From Acheta domesticus (lineage: Eukaryota > Arthropoda > Insecta > Orthoptera > Gryllidae), in the NCBI GenBank assembly GCA_031308135.1, contig JAHLJT010000631.1, positions 4,813,371-4,877,370 on the forward strand: a DNA stretch of 64,000 nt, given 5' to 3'. Positions 1 to 10,475 of the stretch are shown here, piece by piece. The notes beneath the pieces were generated by a model that saw nothing but the letters and a program-made list of their open reading frames with translations, searched no databases and was not told where the DNA came from. Numbering within the stretch: the stretch's first letter is position 1; the number at the start of each line of letters is the position of its first letter. The translations under genes and the position numbers were made by a program.

Positions 1-65
1 AGTGGTAATGGAAATTTAGTTCTAGAAGTACTGAAAATATGAGTCCCTATCGTCACGTATTTTCT

Positions 66-386
66 CTGCGAAAAGGGTTTCCCGGCTATGGTTGCGCTAA
101 AAAATAAATGTATAAATCGCCTTTTAACACTAGAAAACAATTTGCTTTTGTTTTCAACATAGATTCACGTTTGAATAAACATTCAAACGAAAAACAAATG
201 TAACGATTACATTAATTTATTTTCATTAGTTTACTTATAATGTAAGTAAAATTTTTATAATAAATGGTTTTTCTCATAAAATGTTTTATTATTGTTTATG
301 AGTAAAGTTGCACACTAATTTCGTGATCCCTTTCTTATTACCGCGGCCGTCTTAGAGGCTTGCGACCCCCAGGTTGGGAAACGCTC
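66..386. mobile_element. possible degraded hAT-like non-autonomous element
   Basis: The right edge, read on the minus strand, is GCGTTTCCCAACCTGGGGG, a kind of terminus common among hAT elements. A weaker match, AAGGGTTTCCCGGCTATGG, lies near 66 in the opposite sense. The interior is AT-rich with no open frame. I find no convincing 8-bp target duplication, so the left boundary and the element class are uncertain. Bases 1-65 hold nothing I recognise. Confidence 0.3.
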
Positions 387-445
387 GATATACGTTTAAG
401 AACTAACAGCATTTAATACTAATAACCTGATTAAAATAATTTACT

Positions 446-1877
446 CTCTGTAGCAGGGGTGACCAACTTTCAAGGCCTCAAGGGACACAACTAAACCCTT
501 TCCTGTGGTTGGAGGCCAGATTTTCATTACTCAGGCTATCCACACCTGACTTGCCTGTACTGGTGGATCTCAACAGTTTGCCCGGCTGCTCTGAGTCGGG
601 CTGGGGGGTGGGGGGAAACGGAACCGTGGTATCAGGCCGTGCCATGTACACATGTGTATAATGCAGTGAAACACATTTGGATGATTCTCAATTTACAAGA
701 AAAGTCCTCAAATGTAAACAACCTATTTCTTCATTAAAGGGCCGTTGACCCCGAACGGGCGCGTGCTTTAAGGCCCGCAACAGACTACACCGAGGAATGT
801 GTTTCCAGAAATGTGCGACGAGAAATGTGGAAAATCGAAACAAGGGACTCTTATGGACCCCCACACACTTGAAAGAGTTTCCTCGTTCGCCTCTGCGGAG
901 GCGAAAGAGTTCCTCGCTCCAGTCGGTCGGCGAGCGAGTTTTCTCGGACACATTTCTACTCCTTCACTTGTTATACGACATTAGCGATCTCTGCCGTAGG
1001 AAAACACCAAACAGTGCATAGAACTGAGTGAGGTTATAACATTTGGCAGTAAAAGATGCGATAAACTACCAGTTTTTTAATTGTTTTCTTGAATTTTCTC
1101 TTAAAACGGAAATGAACAAGTAAAAACTGTATGGAAGATATTCTTATTTGTGTGAAACCCGCTCATAATGAGTAATATAAAAATAAAAATTTGAAGCAAG
1201 AAACTTGAACGGGTATTGTGAAAGAATTGAATTAATTTATTACTTTTCTTAATTGGTATTTATGAATGAATGATTATTAATTGTAAATTTTATTATGAAT
1301 TATTTGATCATTCATTATTCAACCAACAAATATAGTAAACCAGAGCGTGGTAGAAATTACGGAGTTCAAGAAAATTTGCTGATGTACAACTTCTCCCTTA
1401 TACGTCACTTAACATCATGTTTTTTTACATTAAATAATGATTTGCAATGTAGAAGTGTGTTTCTCTCTAGGTAATTCGAACTCGTTGAACAAATGGTTTA
1501 CGATTATTGTAACAAAACAAGGATATCACGAGTTAAAATTACATAGCATTTAATAAAACAAGAAATGGGACTCTCAGATGATCTCATCGCTAAAACTGCT
1601 GCCATCACTCTCGGCTTGTGGCACATAGAGGCATTTCGAGACATCGAATAACCACTTTGCAGTGTGTGGACGCAGCCTCGCTGGCCTCTTTCCACATTTC
1701 TCGTCGCACATTTCTCGCAACGCATTCCTCGGTGTAGTCTGTTGCGGGCCTAAAGGGCTCCCATTGACCTCGTTCGACACGGGAATTTCACTTTGGACTA
1801 ATGACCTTTCGCGGGCCACAGTAAATGCCACCGCGTGCGGCCCGTGGGCCGCCAGTCGGACAACCTTGCTCTTGAGG
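446..1877. mobile_element. hAT-like non-autonomous element with a nested insertion
   Basis: The left end at 454 reads CAGGGGTGACCAAC. The right end at 1868, read in reverse, is CAAGGTTGTCCGAC, matching at 10 of 14 positions. Flanking octamers CTCTGTAG (446-453) and CTCTTGAG (1870-1877, just past the end) agree at 6 of 8, as expected for an old hAT insertion. The outer parts resemble the shorter 406-bp element at 31,810-32,215, including the shared block around GCCCGGCTGCTCTGA. The shorter copy lacks the central 1 kb, which is therefore a later insertion (766-1755). No transposase frame is present. Assignment to hAT is inference from termini and duplication length. Confidence 0.55.
766..1755. 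mobile_element. nested element with ~62-bp terminal inverted repeats
   Basis: Bases 772-834 and the reverse complement of 1689-1750 are near-identical for about 62 bp, both starting GGCCCGCAACAGACTACACC. A short CTTTA-type extension may belong to the repeat on each side. The interior is AT-rich and non-coding; the short frames over the arms are just the arms read in several frames. It interrupts the hAT-like element at 454-1868. I see no clear target duplication, so its superfamily is undetermined. Confidence 0.6.
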
Positions 1878-1890
1878 GCCGCATGCGACG

Positions 1891-2137
1891 TTTTGGAACA
1901 GTGTTGTCAAGGTCGATGCCACGAGCGGGAGTCCACGGCACGAGTGCCACGACGAAATCGCCTCTCCACGCAGTTCATCACCCCGCCACCAGAGACGTCA
2001 TTCCTGTTGTAAAACGGCGGGGTCACTAATAGTTTCCTTTCCCGGCGCTAGTTGCGCAGGGAAGCTCGTGGCATGCTACGGTGCCACAAGGCCTGCCACT
2101 GCCACCAGTAGAAGACCTTGACACCACTGTTTTAGAA
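1891..2137. mobile_element. 231-bp hAT-like MITE with 8-bp target duplication
   Basis: The element runs 1899-2129. Its left end is CAGTGTTGTCAAGGTC and its right end, reversed, is CAGTGGTGTCAAGGTC, with one mismatch in 16. It is flanked by TTTTGGAA (1891-1898) and TTTTAGAA (2130-2137), 7 of 8 identical. A CAG start and an 8-bp duplication are the hAT pattern. There is no coding capacity. It lies about 20 bp beyond the neighbouring larger hAT-like copy. Confidence 0.7.
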
Positions 2138-2873
2138 CGTGATGTGCGATCTTCTGAAACATATTTTCCAGAAGGCATGTCACTAATTTTACTCCTTTGC
2201 GATGTCACTCATAGTACTCTCGTCGCACTTGCAGTAACTTGTTTAGCATTAGAGAATCTTCACCACTTCAGATGAGTTTTCAGCCGTGGAAATAAAAAAG
2301 AGAAGTCAGATGGTGACAAATCTGGAGTTTGGAGGATGCTCTAAAGCAGGACCTAATACGAGGTGTGGCAAGGTGATTTTTTTGTCAGTACTGATCGATG
2401 ATGATGCATTGTCGTGCAAAAGAAACAAGAGTTTCGTGTCCATTTCAATAGACGTTTCCTTCTTACTGCGTTCCAGTAAAACGAAGAAGGAAACTTCCAG
2501 CATATTTTGCCTCAGCTAGTGTTGCAATGAATTGTTTTGTTTACGAATAGGTGGTTTGAATTTCCACTCTCGTGGCTGTCGTTTAGGCAAAGTGTTGGAC
2601 AAGATGTAAGGTTCATATCCGTTGATTATTAAAAAAAAAATTCATCCTAGTAGTCATAACTGCCGATCAGATCTTCAGCAAGTATCGTTGTTTCTCTGTT
2701 TTCAGAAAGCAACGATTTTGGAACTAACATTTCAGATATGCAATGGACCTTGAAATATTTGCAGAGAATAGCTTGCTCACTTTCAACTGAAATTTCGATG
2801 CAGATATCTCAAAACACATTTCTCGGTTGCCCATCACAAAAATGCGTATGCGCTCGAAATAGTTTCATTACCT

Positions 2874-2874
<1 letters not shown>

Positions 2875-2952
<78 letters not shown>

Positions 2953-2958
2953 GTGTGT
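2875..2958 (+). repeat. (GT)n microsatellite
   Basis: About 31 uninterrupted GT units run to 2937, followed by four GC units and then about seven GT units. The GC interruption suggests replication slippage plus substitution. Alternating purine-pyrimidine DNA of this length can adopt Z-form. Histidine/threonine or cysteine/valine frames across it are artefacts. Confidence 0.95.
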
Positions 2959-5610
2959 TTTCGTTGCTCCTTCTCTCTAAGGTAATAGGAGCGTGTTTCA
3001 GAAGGACATTTGTGTGACAAAACAGAAAACTTTGTTTGACCTTTGTTCTACAGCTGGTATTATCCACGAACATGTTGAAATCATAACACAGATCACGAAA
3101 CTTCCACGAAGTGGCGTCATTAACATAAACAGCTTATATTATGGAAATACGGCTGCTATATTAAACATTAAAGTACATAACTAAATATTCCGTTTTTTTA
3201 AATCTAGTATATTGCAATCTACGTAATAATATTTTCTTTGCCTAGACAGGGTCCACCCATTCTCCCTTGACACTACGCCACAGCATGCGCACATTCATGT
3301 TCAGCAATAGTTCACTCCAATGGGGTTTGATAACGCCATTTGTTTATTTATTCAGCACATGAATATTCCTTACATCAGTGCAGTGAAATTCTGTGGTTGA
3401 AGCAACACTTCTCACAATATAGTGTGTAATCGCACATGTGGCAAAAAAAACCGCCTTAAATATAAATAGCAGTTTATAATGAATGTTATAAAAGCGTAAA
3501 ACTAACTTTACCAGGGATAGGTATGTGATCTGAGTAATTCAATATTATGACTCAATCTTAAATAACTCATTTCACTTTCAAAGAGTGAAAATGAGTAGCA
3601 ATAGGCGCACGTTTTCTTGAACCCCGGACTACCTACCCCCACTCATTGAAGTGTTGCTATAGCGGTGAACGGGGAGAAGTATGTCTGTAACAATAATTGC
3701 GCAACGTGATTCAGTGTTGTTTGTTAGATTTAACTTTCAAATCTCGTATAAAATAATTAATGTGTGTAACGCGATAACGCAGGTTAGGAACTAGGATATA
3801 GAGCCATAAGGAAGAAAGAAAAGAATTGTTTTGTTAATGTTTTTAATGAATCCTAGCAGATGAGCAGCTTTTGCTGCTTATTGTAATGTAAACAGGTACG
3901 TACATAACGTATGTTTTACGTGGTTCTATTTATTATAATAAAAGTGCCTACATATTTAATGTTTTTAATAAAATTCGAATATATTTTTTCGTTTATTACT
4001 TTGTAAATGTATGTTGAATGTTTGTTTCATTTTTTGCACATCTTATCCAATTTATAGTGGGAATCAAGTGTTTAATGTCTTTAAATGGGGAGATATGTTT
4101 TTGTGCTTTGGAACTGAGAGTGCTGAATAAATATTTGAATCACTGCTATGGTAACCGAAAGTATTGATTAAAAGTATGGCAATGAAAGACTGAATGAAAG
4201 CCAAGTCTATAAGTTAGTTCCCGTGTTATTTCACCAAAGTGTAATTTTTAATTAACAGAACATACATGTCTGTGGGGGAATATAATATTGATAGCAAAGG
4301 GATGAAGTATGAGCAGGATAAACAATACTATTTAAATCCGCTGACAAGAAGCAAGCAAGAAGAATCGAAAATGGTTGAGTATTTAATTTGAACAAATTGG
4401 ATGTATTCAAAAAGACACATTGACTAGTTTTTCCTGTTTATTATTGTTGTAGAGAAATAATAGTCAATCGTCAATGAGTGCTCATTCTCCATTCAATTTA
4501 TGATCAAATAAAATGACATTCACATAATAAGTCATTAATATAGTAATTTGCAAGATTTTACCAAAGTGCAGACAACTACATCCAAGCAAGTGATCCCTTT
4601 GAAAAAAAAAGGGTACCTCTTTAACCACAATACCGGGTAGTAATTTATATATTCGAATTTCACCACCCCTGGTAGAGTTAAACAAGTATACCCATGCGTG
4701 TTAAGCCCATGAATACCTCCATAAGATGGTGTTCATATGTGATACTACTACGTTCACTTCTCAAGCGCCGAATTCATAAACAGTTGAAAGAAGTTACATA
4801 CGATAAGGTAGCTTCGTCATTAAATTGCAGACTGCATAAGTGTGGGACGCGTTCCGCACAATGAGAATGAGGAAATATTCTCTTATCGCTGCAGAGATTA
4901 GGACCACGGTCGCCCGGCCAATAAAACCCACTTGCTTACTTTACCACGCAGCGCCGCCTACGAACAGATTGTTTCAGGCACTTCGTATCACGAGAAGGAC
5001 CATTACCTCAAACTCCGTCCACAACCATGCTGGAGCCCAGCTAGGAGAGAGTGAGTTCTGCATCCAGGAAAGAAGCTACCAAGACATCTAATGATCGTCA
5101 TACAAGTAACGCATCTGCGCACAAGGAGACAAAAACAAATTTAATGCAAAACCACGTTAGTCGTACCCATCTTTTCGCAAAGTTCTAAAAAACGTCAAGC
5201 GGCCAATCAAACAACAACCTCTAATCATTTTAGGTAATAGCAGTTTACTTGATGTCAAAAGTGTAACTGTCAATTACCTTCTTCAAAGGGGAATCTACCT
5301 TTCGCGGTCAGTTTACCCTCACCCTCACTTCCCAGTTAATCCCCTCTCTATTTTCGTTACTTGAGAAGGCATAAGCCTCCGTCCCATTTTTCCGTTTCGT
5401 TCATCTAGTGTTTCGGAAGGATTAAAAACTTTAGTTGAGTTTGCATTCATAAGTAGCGAGTATACATGTTCTCGCAACATGGCAGAATCTTCGGAATTGT
5501 TTATGTTAAGTCAGTGAGGTAAGTGTGACATATGCTTTGTTTCCACAAACTTTCAAGGGGTGGTTTTGAACGTTGGCAATGCTCTAAAGAACATGCAAAT
5601 GTTATTTAAA

Positions 5611-5876
5611 ATCAGGCAGAAGGGGATAAATTATAAGCGACCAATGTGATTCCAAGTAGACCACGGAAAACGTAGAAATCAATTCTCATATTAAGGAGGA
5701 AAACATAACGAGATGGAGTCGGGCTGTACCTTTTTGGGAAGCAATCAGACAGAAGGGGATAAATTATGAGCGATCAATGTGATTCCAAGTAGACAATGGG
5801 AAACGTAGAAATCAATCCTCATATTAAGGAGGAAAACAGAACGAGATGGAGTCGGGCTGTACCTTTTTGGGAAGGT
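5611..5876. repeat. tandem duplication, 2 x 133 bp
   Basis: The block starting ATCAGGCAGAAGGGGATAAA at 5611 recurs at 5744 (there ATCAGACAGAAGG...) with about ten substitutions over 133 bp. Both units end in ACCTTTTTGGGAAG. There are only two units, directly adjacent. No coding or transposon signature is visible. Confidence 0.85.
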
Positions 5877-7577
5877 AGGTGAACTGCTTAGGAAAAGTTG
5901 ACCCCGGGATACAGTCGGTATACGCCCCTTCAAAGTTCGTCACACAACTAAAAGACTTCAGAAGAACTTGAAGAACATTCTCTACCACTGCTTTCAGTTT
6001 TACAATTATTCTCAACATGTAATATATTCTACCACAGAGGAAGGAAGCACAGCTTGAGGTAAAATTACGAAATGTGGAGAAGAAAAAGCTGCTAAAAATC
6101 GGAATAAATGTAAAATATCTTTATTGTAATTTTTTGGAAACAAAATGTCAGAAAAATGTTTTCAGTAAATATTAAATATTTTGAAAAATCCCACATTAGT
6201 GAAAGTCAGATATGGTTCGAGAAAATCTAATTTAGGCAAGGCAGATTGGGGCGAGGATGCATTGGAATAGAAGTAGGCGAAATAGGGAGAGAATGTCTAA
6301 TAGATTAGGATAAATGAATACCCGGGCTACGCGAATATTTCAGTTTAATTCTAACTGATTAAAATTTATCTTCAAAACATTGTAAATTTTATTACACTTT
6401 ATACCTATGCTTTACCGAAACCCTTGAAGAACGTGAAGTTATTGGTGTTAGTGTCAAGCTTCTTTTCACAAACCCCGTGTATGGACATGTAAGCCAGCCA
6501 AGAGATTAACGTGACGGTCTACGGCTCACACGACGTGCAACATGACGATGTGAGCTATAGAATTAGCTACCATGTGCTAATATGAGTTCGCTCAAAACCC
6601 GTCCTAATGTACGCCTAAAAAAAGATATCATTCACCGAACGACTCCATGTTTCCAAGGCTTAGACTGTAAAAAAAAAGGTAGATTCACGAACATGTCATC
6701 CGAAATTGTCAACAAAGTTCCTCGCTTATTCAGCCAGGAAAAGTCAGGTGACGGGAATCATTTTCTTGCATTAACGAATTTGTGGAAGTAGTTTTTAATT
6801 TGTAAAATCGACGAGGAAAGTCGTCACGAGCCACACTTACTACTTCTACTTGGTACAAGCAATTATAATAATACAAAACTATTAAATAAGTAAATGAGTA
6901 ATCTTGAGCAGTAACTTGCAACCATCGATCTTCGTTGAAGAGCATCATATCTTTCACGATTAGATTATCATTCTATCTACATTAAACATATATGAATACA
7001 TGTATGTTCGAGATATGATACGCCAGTTCACTGCTGACCACTTCATGAAAACATATGTATCGTACTTATGAGTAGAAGAGAAATCTTAAAACATAAATAG
7101 AAACAATTTTTAAGATGCATAAGTAAGGTTGTATGAACATATTCGCAGCACCAACGCCAGGCCACAAAAAAGACAGCTCCTTGAAATTTGGTTGAGCCAA
7201 TAGAAGTCATCCCGTAATGAACATATTGTTATTCGAGGTGAACCAGTGGTACTACAACAGCAAATACTTTCTCGCGTCAGTAACGATTGCGTAAAATTAT
7301 AATACCGCAATATCTGACCTTATTGGCACAAATCAGCCAACGCTTCTGGAACTCATTTCTAATCGTATTAAGTGCGAACGATTAATTCATTTAAGATCAA
7401 TGAGAAACCCCGTTCTGTACACCACTTCTGAGATACCACTCAACAATGAAAAGTTATTGTAGGCGTTTCAATCTACCATTGTCACTGTGTTCAATTGTTG
7501 CATTGCAACGCGATACCTCTGGAAAGATTCTAGCAAAAGAAATGCGGAAAATTTGATTTAGCAAATTTTAGCAAAAA

Positions 7578-8190
7578 GGGACCCCTTTCCTCTTCAGAAC
7601 TACAAATTTGGAAATTGTTTATACATTTACAAATTTTGCGAAATTATTTTATTTTATATTCTAAACTGCCTTTGAATGAGATGCAAAATTCCGCAATCCA
7701 ATCGGCGCTACCGCCTTTCGTTTTCGAGATATGTAATTGTTTTTAAGAAATTAACATGTCATGACAACTCCCATTTCTTTGGAAGTCAATGGCAGTTCCC
7801 TCACAAATCTACCCTTCATGCCGTTTTCCAAATGCAACGTGCATTGAGCGACCCTTTTCTCATGCGACCCTGACACCAGAATGGTATTTGAAACTACCTT
7901 CAGAACGCAAGTCGATTGCTTTGCGAGTCAAAATCATGGAAACATGAGTTGTTACAAATGTTCCCTAAATACGTAAATGCCAAGAAGGTCATCTTATGAT
8001 AACATCTTATGATTCAAATTCTCTGAGCATATGAATGAGTCATTTCAACAGCGGTGTCACTACCTTATAATAGTAATAACATCCACAATTTCTTTAATTT
8101 ATTGTGTTATTTAAATGCAGCCCGTGTTCAACCCATGCAGAAAAGCAAACATTAATACTATCATTTAAACTAAAAATAACCATTGTTAGG
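7578..8190 (+). repeat. Repeat-B, copy 1 (uninterrupted)
   Basis: This block matches the reverse complement of 22,758-24,250 except for an 884-bp insertion in the latter. Bases 7578-7985 match at about 99% (roughly four differences seen by eye). Bases 7996-8190 match at only about 85%. It contains a 65-codon frame (7676-7873) nearly identical in both copies, which I take as a by-product of the repeat because nothing around it looks genic. The edges are not inverted repeats, so I cannot classify it. Confidence 0.8.
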
Positions 8191-9046
8191 ATGATTACGT
8201 TCAGAATAATTGAACGACCAGAATCGTACGTTCTCTACCATTTGACTGAAACCACCGGATAGAGGACGACTGAGAATGTGATAAAAAGGAAATAAATATT
8301 CCATATATTGATGTTGACATTTTGGCGAAAATGCATAACCTAACTCGTTGGGACCCGAATTTGATTCTCATAACAAAATTGTGGCTGTCACTTCACGCAA
8401 AGCCCGTACATATTTAAAATCTATTCAAAATCTGCTCCAATGTTTTTAATTGTTACCTAAATTTTAGTAAAATGCTTTTGCAATTATGATTTATGTTCGA
8501 TAATTAGTAAATCCTCTCGAAATCGAAAATCTGATTTGATTTTTTGTGATCCTGACCTACACCACCAAAATTCAAACCATATTTTTTTAATGAAATCTAT
8601 TCTTCAACTTTAGAACTTTCCATTTTATAGTTTATAGTTTTTCAGAATATTTATATTTTTCCGTAATTTGAATATTTCGAGCAAAGCTATGTTTCATTCG
8701 AGTGATACTATGTATTTGTAGTTCTTGTGTAATATTGTCTCCCCTCTAAATTGAAGAACTAGTGGTGGACATACTTTCTCGATTTCTTTATAACAATTAC
8801 GTAATATAAAAATTCAAGTTAACCCCGAGCAAAAATTTCACAATTCCAACTGGATTGCATATATTGTCGCGGCCAATGACGTCTCATCTCTTAATTAAAA
8901 ATCGCGGCTCTGAACGCGGCTAAAAACGTCGTTTTGGAAGTGTTTAGCACCCGCGAAATCACTCTCCGAACTGAGATTTGAATTTGAGAGCATAGGTTTC
9001 GAGATTCCATTACATAATCCAGCTGGTGATTTACTACAAGTAATCT
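8191..9046. other. intergenic AT-rich DNA, no gene seen
   Basis: No frame, RNA gene or clear repeat is recognised. A CpG-containing patch near 8870-8960 (around GTCGCGGCCAATGACGTC) stands out slightly from its AT-rich surroundings. Confidence 0.5.
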
Positions 9047-9774
9047 CACCAACTATGGGCCACCCCTATAACTCCTAAACGGCTTCCGATATCAAAATAC
9101 AGTTTTCACTCAACAATGTGGAGTCATGGAGCAAGTGAAATGGTGTAGAGATATTGTTTGAAATACTTTTAGATTTGGAGAAATTTAAATTTTTGATTTT
9201 TTTGAAACCGAACCATATATTTTTCTTACTAGCAATAGATAAATCATAAAAAGGGGAATGCAATGATGTAACATATGTTCATATTTTGATAGTATTAAGA
9301 TATAGGTATAATTTCTGGCAAGAGATTGTAAATAAAACCTGCACTTTTTGCTGTAGCAGCCGTCGCTATTGTCACTTTTGGTGAAGGCCTTCGCGGCCTC
9401 TCCTCGAAAAGAGCCGACGCCGGGAACGCAACCTTCCTGAATGGCAACTGTTGCAAGAATTGACACAGGAAATCTCGTGCATTTTATTTAAAATCACTTG
9501 TCAAAAAATATAATTTTGTGCTCAAAATACTATTAAAACAATAACATGTTACGTCATTGCACTCATCTACTTATGATCTACCTCTCGCTAGTGAGAAAAA
9601 AAATCATGGTTCCATTTAAAAAATGAAAGATGATTAAGTTTCTCGAAAACTAAAAATTTTTCGGACAATATCCTTACGGCACATTACTTGCCCATGATTC
9701 CGCATTGTTGGGCGAAAACTATATTTCTATATCGGGAACCGTTTAGAAGTTACGGGGGAGGCCCATAGTTGGTG
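9047..9774. mobile_element. 728-bp MITE-like element with ~90-bp inverted termini
   Basis: Bases 9047-9140 (starting CACCAACTATGGGCC) are repeated in inverse at about 9690-9774, with roughly 80% identity and several small indels. The interior carries a GC-richer hairpin-prone patch (about 9380-9435) but no transposase. I cannot define a target duplication, so the superfamily is open. Bases 9775-9980 beyond it show nothing identifiable. Confidence 0.65.
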
Positions 9775-10475
9775 GGACTGCCTGTATGCCAAACCTCGCA
9801 AGTGTTGGAGCGTTTTCGTTGTCATATAAAAGAAACTAGTGTTGCAACAAAATGTCACAGAGTTTCTCGTACTAGATCTCTTCTGATTTTTTTAATCTAG
9901 ACTAGTTTTTTGGTTTTATATCACCTACTTTCCAGCTGTCATCCATGGCTGACATTTTTTTATTTAACATTTTCTCAATTTTTCAGGCCATTTAAAATAG
10001 AAAAATGTGATATTAAGAATATTACATAAGTTAAACCTAATCCTATATCCTAATTTTCGATTAAAAACCGTTTTTGAGAAAAAAAATTTTTTGTATATTT
10101 TTTTTTACTTGCAATCTGTTACATCCGAACAATAGGCAAATGTTTTGACACAGTTACAATGGCATGTGAAGGAACTGGGCATTTACAGTCCTTCATGGAT
10201 TCATTTTCAGTAATGAACAAATAAACATTGTGAACAAATAATAATAATAATAAAGAGCAAATATAACATAATAAGACAAATATGATCACTATGAACACAA
10301 TAAATTTGACATAGATAAATATGATCCTAACAGAAACACAATACACAATATATAAATACACTTATATTTTTGGCAATCGTGGACATAATTATGTTTGAAC
10401 AAAAGTTAATAATTTCAGTTTGTTTTAGTTAATTACAACATAATTTTCTGTAGCAATACAATATATATCTTGCAT

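Larger units (their letters stand above)
2138..7577. other. intergenic AT-rich DNA, no gene seen
   Basis: Only short frames occur, none with a recognisable domain or exon-like context. The stretch holds a GT microsatellite (2875-2958) and a 133-bp tandem duplication (5611-5876). Otherwise I see no structure. Some slightly GC-richer patches (about 4,840-5,100) have a short open frame with no recognisable features. Confidence 0.6.

Noticed and set aside
2834..3073. Frames of His/Thr or Cys/Val repeats on both strands
   Set aside because: They are translations of the GT microsatellite and have no genic context.
7676..7873. 65-codon frame nearly identical to one at 23,954-24,151 (minus)
   Set aside because: It lies wholly inside Repeat-B, where non-coding sequence is equally well conserved, so the identity reflects recent duplication and not coding constraint.
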